In this document: one piece after another, positions 36,558 to 43,443 of the stretch | Numbering within the stretch: position 1 is the first letter of the stretch | Layout: each line of letters begins with the position of its first letter | Assembly: GCF_003149245.1 (NCBI RefSeq) | Contig: NZ_QGDL01000001.1 | Location: forward strand, 1-64,000 | Length of the DNA stretch: 64,000 nucleotides | Direction: 5' to 3' | Origin: Faecalicatena orotica | GTDB taxonomy: Bacteria; Bacillota; Clostridia; Lachnospirales; Lachnospiraceae | Notes under the pieces: model-generated | Seen by the model: only the letters and a program-made list of their open reading frames with translations | The model's database searches: none | Told to the model about the DNA's origin: nothing | Program-made: the position numbers and the translations under genes

Positions 36558-36586
36558 ATTATACGACATGAAAGGGAAAAACACAA
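36558..36586 (-). promoter_or_regulatory. Promoter of the activase fusion gene
   Basis: On the minus strand: TTGTGT (plus 36581-36586), 17-base spacer, TATAAT (plus 36558-36563), roughly 100 bases before the start. Confidence 0.65.
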
Positions 36587-36672
36587 TTGGCATTATTATG
36601 CAGGATAGCAGTTTATTTCGACAAAGTTTATAAAATTTAACAAAATGATAACAGAAAAAAGCCAACATATAT

Positions 36673-36701
36673 TTGACAAACAAAGAGGCGGACTGTACAA
36701 T
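36673..36701 (+). promoter_or_regulatory. Promoter of the rhomboid-like gene
   Basis: TTGACA (36673-36678), 17-base spacer, TACAAT (36696-36701), 37 bases before the ATG. Confidence 0.8.
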
Positions 36702-36738
36702 TACTTCATGAATGAGAAAATAAATAATAAGGAGAACG

Positions 36739-37572
36739 ATGTCATTGAACTGGTTGAATAAGTTAGAAAAAAAATTCGGACGCCATGCGATTCATAATCT
36801 GACGATGTACCTGATTGGCGGCTATGTGATCGGGTATGGAATCTATTTAATGATGCCAAGTCTATTGAACTGGCTCACACTGGAACCGGCTTTTATTTTA
36901 CGGGGACAGGTATGGCGGATTGTGTCATGGGTGCTGATGCCGCCAAGCGGCAACCTTTTTACGATCATAATTATGATGATGCTTTATTACTCATTAGGGA
37001 ATGCCCTGGAACGTACATGGGGGGCGTTCAGGTATAATGTATATATTTTTTCAGGCATTTTGTTTACGGTCATCGGTGCATTCATTCTGTATTTTGTGTC
37101 TGGAGGCGGCATAGGTGTGGGAGGATTTTTCAGCACATATTATATCAATATGTCTATTTTCCTTGCATTCGCGGCCAGCTATCCGGATATGGAACTTATG
37201 CTGTATTTTATCCTGCCGATTAAGATCAAATGGATGGCGCTTGTCTATGCAGTCATGATCCTGTATTCGATGGTGAGGGGAAATGCAGCCGTCCGGGTTG
37301 CGATACTGGCATCTCTGCTGAACTTTGTGATTTTCTTTTTCTCAAGCAGGAATATGAAGCCGTATTCTCCAAAGGAACAGGCTAGGAAGAAGCAGTTTAA
37401 GCAGCAGTCAAGGCCCCACATGACCTATCCGGGAGGAGCACGACACAGGTGTGCGGTATGCGGGCGTACGGAACTGGATGACCCGACTCTGGAATTCCGA
37501 TTCTGTTCCAAATGTAAAGGAAACTATGAGTACTGTCAGGACCATCTGTTTACGCATCAGCATGTGAAGTAG
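36739..37572 (+). CDS. Rhomboid-like membrane protein with C-terminal zinc-ribbon
   Basis: A 277-residue protein. Residues of about 20-205 contain six membrane helices with rhomboid-type landmarks: the RGQVWRIVSWVLMPP loop and GNALERTWGAFRYNVY. The catalytic GxSG of active rhomboid proteases is not seen where it is expected; the segment reads GVGGFFSTYYINMS. A Lys/Gln-rich linker follows, then a cytosolic zinc-ribbon-like tail with CAVC, CSKC, a further Cys and final histidines. It may be an inactive rhomboid that binds membrane proteins. AAGGAG precedes the ATG. Confidence 0.78.
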   Translation: MSLNWLNKLEKKFGRHAIHNLTMYLIGGYVIGYGIYLMMPSLLNWLTLEPAFILRGQVWRIVSWVLMPPSGNLFTIIIMMMLYYSLGNALERTWGAFRYNVYIFSGILFTVIGAFILYFVSGGGIGVGGFFSTYYINMSIFLAFAASYPDMELMLYFILPIKIKWMALVYAVMILYSMVRGNAAVRVAILASLLNFVIFFFSSRNMKPYSPKEQARKKQFKQQSRPHMTYPGGARHRCAVCGRTELDDPTLEFRFCSKCKGNYEYCQDHLFTHQHVK

Positions 37573-37740
37573 TCCGGGCAGATATTATGATACGCCGCGG
37601 CGTATTAGAAAGTCAAAGACCTCGCAGCAGTCTGCGGGGAATTTGATCTTCGTGGCAGCCAGGCAAGGCTAACTTGGCTTTGGTTCGCTGTTCGCGGTAA
37701 TTAAGAAAAAAGCAGCAGGGTAAGAAGGAGACATGAAAGA
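37573..37740 (+). other. Structured leader before pyk
   Basis: It contains a perfect 16-bp palindrome (ATACGCCGCGGCGTAT at 37590-37605) and a hairpin CCTCGCAG/CTGCGGGG at about 37619-37638. Neither has a T run. No promoter hexamers are convincing. The palindrome may end the rhomboid-like transcript or act in the pyk leader. Confidence 0.4.
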
Positions 37741-39177
37741 ATGAAGAAAACAAAAGTAGTTTGTACAATGGGACCGAATACAAATGACAGGGAACTGATG
37801 AGAAAACTGATTCAGAACGGCATGGATGTGGCCCGTTTTAATTTTTCACATGGTGACCACGAGGAGCATAAAGGCAGAATGGATATGCTGAAGCAGTTGA
37901 GGGAGGAGGAACATGCCAACACTGCAATACTTCTGGATACAAAGGGACCGGAGATTCGCACAGGACTCCTGAAAGATGGGAAAAAGGTGACACTTAACAC
38001 AGGTGCTGCTTTTACACTGACGATCGATGAGATAGACGGAGACGATAAGAAGGTTTCCATCACATATGACGGACTGGTGGACGATGTTGATAAAGGCAAG
38101 ACAATCCTGATTGATGACGGGCTGATCGGGCTGGAAGTGGTGAGCAAGACAGACAGAGAGATCAACTGTATCGTAGTCAACGGCGGTGAGTTAGGTGAGC
38201 GCAAGGGCGTCAATGTACCGAACGTACCGGTCAGGCTTCCGGCGATCACAGATAAAGACAAGGAAGATATCAAGTTTGGCGTAGAGCAGGATGTGGACTT
38301 TATTGCGGCCTCCTTTGTAAGAAATGCAGAGTGTGTACTGGAGATTAAAGCTTATTTAAAGGAACTGAAGGCACCTTATATCCCGATTATCGCGAAGATC
38401 GAGAATGCAGAGGGAATCCAGAATATTGATGAGATCATCCGTGCAGCGGACGGTATCATGGTAGCCCGCGGAGACCTGGGCGTAGAGATACCGGCCGAGG
38501 AGGTTCCGTATCTGCAGAAAATGATGATCCAGAAGGCAAACAATAACTTTAAGACCGTAATCACGGCAACCCAGATGCTGGATTCCATGATCCGCAACCC
38601 GCGCCCGACAAGGGCCGAGGTGACGGATGTTGCCAATGCGGTTTATGACGGGACAGACGCAGTAATGCTTTCCGGTGAGACTGCACAGGGAAAATATCCG
38701 GTTGAGGCACTCCAGATGATGGTTCATATTATCGAGAACACAGAGCAGCATCTGGACTATGATATTATCCTCGAAAAGGCAGGGGCACATTTAAAAACTG
38801 GCGTATCCAGCGCAATCGGATATTCCTCCGTCCTCGCGGCAGCTAATCTGAACGCGAAGTGTATTATCACTCCGTCCGTGTCAGGTGCCACTGCAAGAGT
38901 TGTTTCCAATCTGAAGCCGAAACAGGAAGTGCTTGGAGTGACCCCGAATGAGAGGACACTGCGCAGGATGTCCATTTACTGGGGAGTCAGACCGCTGAAG
39001 TCATTGGAATTTAATACGACTGAAGACATCTGCAGCGGTGCGATTGAACTTGCACTTGTGAAGCAGTATATCGAGGTTGGCGATGTTGTAGTACTGACTG
39101 CGGGAATTCCTTCACCGAGCGTCAGAAAGGAAAAAAGCGGGGTCAGCAATATGATGAGAATTGCAACAATCGAGTAA
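37741..39177 (+). CDS. pyk: Pyruvate kinase
   Basis: Makes pyruvate and ATP from phosphoenolpyruvate, the last step of glycolysis, 478 aa. Visible motifs are ARFNFSHGDHEEH, DTKGPEIRTG, the catalytic segment IIAKIENAEGIQNIDEI, MVARGDLGVEIP and TATQMLDSMIRNPRPTRAEVTDVANAV. It lacks the extra C-terminal phosphohistidine-type domain that makes the Bacillus enzyme about 585 residues. AGAAGGAG precedes the ATG. A terminator follows 18 bases after the stop. Confidence 0.97.
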   Translation: MKKTKVVCTMGPNTNDRELMRKLIQNGMDVARFNFSHGDHEEHKGRMDMLKQLREEEHANTAILLDTKGPEIRTGLLKDGKKVTLNTGAAFTLTIDEIDGDDKKVSITYDGLVDDVDKGKTILIDDGLIGLEVVSKTDREINCIVVNGGELGERKGVNVPNVPVRLPAITDKDKEDIKFGVEQDVDFIAASFVRNAECVLEIKAYLKELKAPYIPIIAKIENAEGIQNIDEIIRAADGIMVARGDLGVEIPAEEVPYLQKMMIQKANNNFKTVITATQMLDSMIRNPRPTRAEVTDVANAVYDGTDAVMLSGETAQGKYPVEALQMMVHIIENTEQHLDYDIILEKAGAHLKTGVSSAIGYSSVLAAANLNAKCIITPSVSGATARVVSNLKPKQEVLGVTPNERTLRRMSIYWGVRPLKSLEFNTTEDICSGAIELALVKQYIEVGDVVVLTAGIPSPSVRKEKSGVSNMMRIATIE

Positions 39178-39194
39178 GAACTCGTGATAATCAA

Positions 39195-39219
39195 GGACAG
39201 CCACAGGGTTGTCCTTTTT
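39195..39219 (+). terminator. Intrinsic terminator after pyk
   Basis: GGACAGCC (39195-39202) pairs with GGTTGTCC (39207-39214), one G-U pair, 4-nt loop, followed by TTTTT. Confidence 0.85.
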
Positions 39220-39223
39220 CATA

Positions 39224-39252
39224 TTGACATCACATACACAATCGTGTATAGT
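39224..39252 (+). promoter_or_regulatory. Promoter and possible operator of the TrmB-like gene
   Basis: TTGACA (39224-39229), 17-base spacer, TATAGT (39247-39252). A small inverted repeat TACAC-AATC-GTGTA (39235-39248) lies in the spacer and could be an autoregulatory site. Confidence 0.75.
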
Positions 39253-39309
39253 GTTCCTATACAGTACTACTAGAAAATGCAAAGATAAGTGTTGACTGGA
39301 GGGGATGAA

Positions 39310-40023
39310 ATGGATGAGCAGTTGTTTGCCGGGTATTTGCTTCATTTCGGACTGACCAGGCAGGAGGCACTGGTTTACCAGAAGCTTTTGCTTAAGGGAA
39401 AGCAGACGGGATATGAGGTGGCTAAGGAGGCCGGAATCTCCCGGTCTAATGCTTACAGTTCTCTGGCCGGGCTCGTGGAAAAGGGTGCGGCGTATCTGGT
39501 GGAGGAATCCGCGAAGAGATACATACCTGTCAGGCTGGAGGAGTTTTGTGAGAACTGCATCAGACGGATGAAGGCTGAGGAAGAATGGATGGTCCGCAAT
39601 CTTCCAGAAGGTCAGGTAGATGAGGAAGGGTATATTACGATTGAGGGAGAGGCAAATATCAGGGATAAGGTTAAGAATCTGATCGCCTCCGCGAAGGAAC
39701 GGGTGTATCTGTCCTGTGCAGTGCAGGTTCTGGGAGAGTTTCAGAACGAATTAAAGCAGCTGGCCAGTGAGGAAAAGAAGGTCGTAATCATTACGGACGG
39801 CCCATTTGGGATGGACGGTGCAAGGGTCTACCTGACAGAGGATAAGGGAAAGCAGATCGGACTGATTACGGATTCGAAGTATGTGCTGTCGGGAGAATAC
39901 GGGAAGGGAAGTATGAACACATGCCTGTATTCGGGACAGAATAATTTTGTGCTGGTATTCAAAACGGCTTTGGCCAATGAGATTAAATTAATAGAAATAT
40001 GCAGAGGAGAAGAAGGAAGATGA
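39310..40023 (+). CDS. TrmB-family transcriptional regulator
   Basis: A 237-residue protein with an N-terminal winged helix-turn-helix (about 8-75: LTRQEALVYQKLLLKGKQTGYEVAKEAGISRSNAYSSLAGLVEKGAA), a short coiled coil, and a C-terminal PLD-like effector region (about 100-235), the TrmB layout. TrmB proteins often sense sugars. The start at 39310 follows GGAGGGG; a GTG at 39289 in frame is less likely. Its stop overlaps the start of the LysA-like gene (ATGA), so the regulator and enzyme are translated together, which suggests that it controls that pathway. Confidence 0.85.
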   Translation: MDEQLFAGYLLHFGLTRQEALVYQKLLLKGKQTGYEVAKEAGISRSNAYSSLAGLVEKGAAYLVEESAKRYIPVRLEEFCENCIRRMKAEEEWMVRNLPEGQVDEEGYITIEGEANIRDKVKNLIASAKERVYLSCAVQVLGEFQNELKQLASEEKKVVIITDGPFGMDGARVYLTEDKGKQIGLITDSKYVLSGEYGKGSMNTCLYSGQNNFVLVFKTALANEIKLIEICRGEEGR

Positions 40024-41294
40024 AAAAAGAGCCATTTGTAACAAAAGAGCAGCTTGAAGAGATTGTGAAAGAGTTTCCGACGCCTTTTCATCTCTATGAT
40101 GAGAAAGGGATCCGGGAAAATGTAAAAGCTTTGAAGGAGGCGTTCTCCTGGAACCCGGGATATAAAGAGTATTTTGCGGTAAAAGCGACGCCCAACCCGT
40201 TTTTGATTGACATTTTAAAGGAATATGGCTGTGGCTGTGACTGTTCTTCTTATACGGAACTGATGCTTTCCGATGCCATAGGGGTGCGCGGGGAGGATAT
40301 CATGTTTTCATCTAATGATACGCCTGCGGAGGAATTCGTTATGGCTGACAGGCTTGGAGCAATCATTAATCTGGATGATATCACGCATATTGATTTTCTT
40401 GAGGAGACGATCGGGCATATTCCTGAGACGATCAGCTGCCGTTACAATCCGGGCGGATTGTTTAAGATCAGCAATGATATCATGGATAATCCGGGGGATT
40501 CCAAGTATGGTATGACGACAGAGCAGATTGTAGAGGCATTTAAGATTCTGAAAAGCAAGGGTGCGAAGGAATTTGGGATTCATGCTTTCCTGGCAAGCAA
40601 TACTGTAACGAATGATTATTACCCGATGCTTGCAAAGGTGCTGTTTGAACAGGCGGTGCGCCTCCAGAAAGAGACGGGGGTGCATATTAAGTTTATCAAT
40701 CTCTCCGGCGGAATTGGTATTCCGTACACACCGGATCAGGAACCGAACGATATCCGTATCATCGGAGACGGTGTGCGCAGAGTCTATGAGGAAGTCCTCG
40801 TGCCGGCAGGAATGGGGGATGTGGCGATATATACTGAACTTGGACGCTATATGATGGGACCGTACGGGTGCCTTGTAACAAAAGCGATCCATGAAAAGCA
40901 TACACATAAGGATTATATTGGTGTTGACGCCTGCGCTGTGAACCTGATGCGCCCTGCAATGTATGGTGCCTATCACCACATTACGGTGATGGGGAAGGAA
41001 GAATGCCCGTATGACCACAAGTATGATGTGACCGGATCACTGTGTGAGAATAATGATAAGTTTGCAATAGACAGGATGCTTCCGGAGATCGAGATGGGGG
41101 ACTATCTGGTGATTCATGACACGGGGGCCCACGGATTTTCTATGGGATATAATTATAATGGCAAGTTAAGGTCGGCAGAGGTGCTGTTAAAGGAAGACGG
41201 GACAGCAGAGCTGATCCGCCGTGCGGAGACGCCGGCTGATTATTTTGCTACTTTTGACTGTTTTAAAATCGGGGAAAAACTAATTGAGAAATAG
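40020..41294 (+). CDS. lysA: Diaminopimelate decarboxylase-like enzyme
   Basis: PLP enzyme of the alanine racemase-fold decarboxylase family, 424 aa. The PLP lysine is Lys55 in YFAVKATPNP; the PLP phosphate region includes NLSGGIGIP; the active-site cysteine is in GSLCENNDKF, matching the CESGD motif of the family; VDACAVNLMRPAMYGAYH is the second-subunit segment. It most likely makes lysine from meso-diaminopimelate, although arginine/ornithine or carboxynorspermidine decarboxylases share the fold. The start at 40020 follows GGAGAAGAAGGA and overlaps the TrmB stop. Confidence 0.85.
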   Translation: MKKEPFVTKEQLEEIVKEFPTPFHLYDEKGIRENVKALKEAFSWNPGYKEYFAVKATPNPFLIDILKEYGCGCDCSSYTELMLSDAIGVRGEDIMFSSNDTPAEEFVMADRLGAIINLDDITHIDFLEETIGHIPETISCRYNPGGLFKISNDIMDNPGDSKYGMTTEQIVEAFKILKSKGAKEFGIHAFLASNTVTNDYYPMLAKVLFEQAVRLQKETGVHIKFINLSGGIGIPYTPDQEPNDIRIIGDGVRRVYEEVLVPAGMGDVAIYTELGRYMMGPYGCLVTKAIHEKHTHKDYIGVDACAVNLMRPAMYGAYHHITVMGKEECPYDHKYDVTGSLCENNDKFAIDRMLPEIEMGDYLVIHDTGAHGFSMGYNYNGKLRSAEVLLKEDGTAELIRRAETPADYFATFDCFKIGEKLIEK

Positions 41295-41315
41295 GAAAGA
41301 GTAATAAAAAAGGTA

Positions 41316-41344
41316 TTGCAAAAAATTGTCGGATATGATAAGAT
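41316..41344 (+). promoter_or_regulatory. tRNA-Leu promoter
   Basis: TTGCAA (41316-41321), 17-base spacer, TAAGAT (41339-41344), about 50 bases before the mature tRNA. Confidence 0.7.
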
Positions 41345-41395
41345 AAAATTCGGTTTGAAGAGCAGAAGGATTTCTGCTTCTTACAGACCGGGTAA

Positions 41396-41478
41396 GCGGC
41401 TGTGGCGGAATGGCAGACGCACAAGACTCAAAATCTTGCGGGGGTGACCTCGTGTGGGTTCAAGTCCCACCAGCCGCA
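41396..41478 (+). tRNA. tRNA-Leu (anticodon CAA)
   Basis: Acceptor arm GCGGCTG (41396-41402) pairs with CAGCCGC (41471-41477), discriminator A. Anticodon stem CAAGA/TCTTG encloses CTCAAAA with anticodon CAA, reading UUG. A long variable arm (CGGGGGTGACCTCG) marks a class II tRNA, and the T arm is GTGGG-TTCAAGT-CCCAC. CCA is not encoded. The gene stands alone and has its own promoter and terminator. Confidence 0.96.
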
Positions 41479-41483
41479 TAAGA

Positions 41484-41520
41484 GCGTGAAACTGAGTGAA
41501 TCAGGTTTCACGCTTTTTGT
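41484..41520 (+). terminator. Intrinsic terminator after tRNA-Leu
   Basis: GCGTGAAAC (41484-41492) pairs with GTTTCACGC (41505-41513), with an inner TGA/TCA extension, followed by TTTTTGT. Confidence 0.85.
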
Positions 41521-41592
41521 GATTTTATACAGTTTATATTTTGTAGCGGATGGGGAAGATAAGATATCATGGCAGCAGAATAGGAGAGACGG

Positions 41593-41874
41593 ATGATGAA
41601 TGAAAAAGTATATGAATTCGATGCAATATTAAAGAAGGTGCCTGATATCGACGGCGCATATATTGATTTTCCTTATGATGTCAAAGAAGAATTCGGCAGG
41701 GGCAGGGTTAAGGTCCGGGCTACTTTTGACGGAGTGCCATATGATGGAAGTTTAGTCAGAATGAAGACGCCGAACCACATCATAGGTGTAAGGAAAGATA
41801 TTAGACAAAAAATAGGGAAACAGCCGGGAGATATGGTACATGTAACGATATGTGAACGGATAACAAGTATTTAG
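41593..41874 (+). CDS. DUF1905-domain protein
   Basis: A 93-residue protein that matches the DUF1905 family, a small double-psi beta-barrel-like domain: it begins with a YEFDAIL strand, then [31 protein letters not shown] and the conserved [25 protein letters not shown]. Function of the family is unknown; it is often joined to a YdeI-like domain that is absent here. AGGAGA precedes two adjacent ATG codons (41593 and 41596); either may be the start. Its stop codon lies inside the terminator hairpin. Confidence 0.87.
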   Translation: MMNEKVYEFDAILKKVPDIDGAYIDFPYDVKEEFGRGRVKVRATFDGVPYDGSLVRMKTPNHIIGVRKDIRQKIGKQPGDMVHVTICERITSI

Positions 41875-41904
41875 AAAAACATCTAAATACTTGTTGATTT
41901 TTTG
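41862..41904 (+). terminator. Intrinsic terminator after the DUF1905 gene
   Basis: A 14-bp perfect stem (41862-41875 with 41882-41895) containing the stop codon, followed by GATTTTTT. Confidence 0.88.
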
Positions 41905-41942
41905 TGCCTGTTATGATATAAAGTAATTAGAAAGATTTCTAA
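41894..41942 (+). promoter_or_regulatory. sdpR promoter and palindromic operator
   Basis: TTGATT (41894-41899), 17-base spacer, TATAAA (41917-41922), then a perfect inverted repeat TTAGAAA-GA-TTTCTAA (41927-41942) just downstream. The palindrome is well placed for repression by the ArsR-type protein encoded next. Confidence 0.7.
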
Positions 41943-41973
41943 ATAGATTTTCTGAGAAAAAGGAGGGATGCAG

Positions 41974-42240
41974 ATGAGCTTTGCGGAAACATTTAAGGCA
42001 CTCTCTGATCCTGTCCGGCGGGAGATTCTGGTACTGCTTAAGGACGGAACCATGCCGGCAGGAGAGATCGCAAGTCATTTTGAGATGACGGGAGCAACAA
42101 TTTCTTACCACCTCAGTGTGCTGAAAAAGGCGGATCTTGTAAGTGAGACAAAGATAAAGAACTATATTTATTATGAATTAAATACGTCTGTTGTGGAGGA
42201 AATTATGCTTTGGCTGTCGGAACTGAAAGGAGAGAATTGA
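41974..42240 (+). CDS. sdpR: ArsR-type repressor, SdpR-like
   Basis: An 88-residue winged-helix repressor: SFAETFKALSDPVRREILVLLKDGTMPAGEIASHFEMTGATISYHLSVLKKADLVSETK is the typical SdpR/ArsR DNA-binding domain, and no metal-binding cysteines are present. In B. subtilis SdpR represses sdpRI and is sequestered by SdpI. The start at 41974 lies 6 bases after AGGAGGG; the ATG at 41968 is too close. The sdpI gene starts one base after its stop. Confidence 0.87.
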   Translation: MSFAETFKALSDPVRREILVLLKDGTMPAGEIASHFEMTGATISYHLSVLKKADLVSETKIKNYIYYELNTSVVEEIMLWLSELKGEN

Positions 42241-42241
42241 C

Positions 42242-42871
42242 ATGAAGGAATACAAAAAACAAATCATAATAACAAGCGTGATTACGATTCTCCCGATGCT
42301 GGCCGGGATACTGCTCTGGGGCAGGATGCCTGATAAGGTTGCTGTCCACTGGGGGATGGATAATGTGGCGAATGGATGGGCAGGCAAGGCAACGGCGGTA
42401 TTTGGAATGCCGGTGTTCCTGCTGGCTGTACAGCTGATCTGCGTTTTTGTGACATTAAACGATCCAAAGAAACAGAATGTCGGCCCTAAATTACTGAAAT
42501 TGATCTTTTGGTTTATACCGATTATATCCTGGGTATGCTGCGGAACAATTTACATGACCGCTGTCGGTATAAAAGTGAATGTAGGATTGTGGGCGAATCT
42601 GCTCATCGGAATCTTTTTTGCTGCACTCGGAAATTATATGCCAAAAGGAAAACAGAGCTACACGGTGGGGATGAAACTTCCCTGGACACTTAACAGTGCT
42701 GAAAACTGGAACCGTACATCCAGATTCACTGGTAAGCTCTGGATAGCAGGTGGCATCTGTTTCCTGCTGAATGCCTTCTTACAGATAGGAAAACTAATTT
42801 TCCCCCTGCTTATACTTCTGGTGCTGATTCCTGCCATTTATTCCTATACACTTTATAAAAAAGGAATATAG
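42242..42871 (+). CDS. sdpI: SdpI-family membrane immunity/signalling protein
   Basis: A 209-residue protein with about six membrane helices. The N-terminal DUF1648 segment (LPMLAGILLWGRMPDKVAVHWGMDNVANGWAGK) and the C-terminal SdpI segment (GNYMPKGKQSYTVGMKLPWTLNSAENWNRTSRFTGKLWIAGG) are both clear. In B. subtilis SdpI protects against the SdpC cannibalism toxin and binds SdpR when toxin is present. No sdpC-like gene is in the window, so this pair may sense a foreign peptide or envelope stress. It is co-transcribed with sdpR. Confidence 0.9.
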   Translation: MKEYKKQIIITSVITILPMLAGILLWGRMPDKVAVHWGMDNVANGWAGKATAVFGMPVFLLAVQLICVFVTLNDPKKQNVGPKLLKLIFWFIPIISWVCCGTIYMTAVGIKVNVGLWANLLIGIFFAALGNYMPKGKQSYTVGMKLPWTLNSAENWNRTSRFTGKLWIAGGICFLLNAFLQIGKLIFPLLILLVLIPAIYSYTLYKKGI

Positions 42872-42890
42872 AAAAAATTAAAAAATTTGG

Positions 42891-42919
42891 TTGACATTTT
42901 CAAATAACCTGTATATAAT
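42891..42919 (+). promoter_or_regulatory. trp operon promoter
   Basis: TTGACA (42891-42896), 17-base spacer, TATAAT (42914-42919), the best sigma-A match in the window; it starts the T-box leader. Confidence 0.88.
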
Positions 42920-42939
42920 AAAGCATAATTTAATAAGCT

Positions 42940-43222
42940 AAACCGTTGAAGCGGAGATAAAAACATATCGTGCATTCACAGAGAGCCTGAGGTGGTGGGA
43001 TTCAGGTAAACGCAGTTTGTTAAATGGACCGCTGAGGGCATGGGGGAAAGGTATAACTGCCGAGTATAGCATGACGTATGGGCGTACGTAAGTCGCCGGA
43101 GATATGATAGTATCTTGCTAAGTGCACAGAATTAGTCTGTGAATCAAGGTGGCACCGCGAATTGATGATTCAATCCGTCCTTGACATTACACGAATTGCG
43201 TAATGTCATGGGCGGATTTTTT
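42940..43222 (+). promoter_or_regulatory. T-box riboswitch, tRNA-Trp responsive
   Basis: The T-box core AAGGTGGCACCGCG is at 43146-43159. Stem I is closed by AGCGG (42950-42954) and CCGCT (43029-43033); the codon TGG (43025-43027) stands one base before the closing strand, the place of the specifier, so it reads tRNA-Trp. The terminator consists of AATCCGTCC (43172-43180) with GGGCGGATT (43210-43218) and TGACATTAC with GTAATGTCA, followed by a T run. Uncharged tRNA-Trp would stabilise the antiterminator and allow trpEGDCFBA expression. Confidence 0.95.
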
Positions 43223-43443
43223 GTTATTTAGAAAATTCTCTTAGAATTCTACTATGTTCAAAAAACAGAGGGCCTTAAACACTGAATGGCGATACGATAA
43301 GATTGCTTATTAAATAAAAAAGAATCTCTGACAAGTGTAAGATACGTTTAGGTACAGGGCAATCTTCACTTAGGTACAGGGCAAAACTTAATTAGGGACG
43401 TAGTAAACCTAAGAAATATTACGTCCCCAGAAAGGAGAACTAT
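43223..43443 (+). repeat. Repeat-bearing spacer between T-box and trpE
   Basis: About 220 bases with no open frame. TTAGGTACAGGGCAA occurs twice in direct orientation (43348-43362 and 43370-43384), 22 bases apart. An inverted repeat GGGACGTA (43395-43402) and TACGTCCC (43420-43427) follows, immediately before the trpE ribosome site AAAGGAG. Neither has a T run. Their role is unknown; the hairpin could affect trpE translation. Confidence 0.8.
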
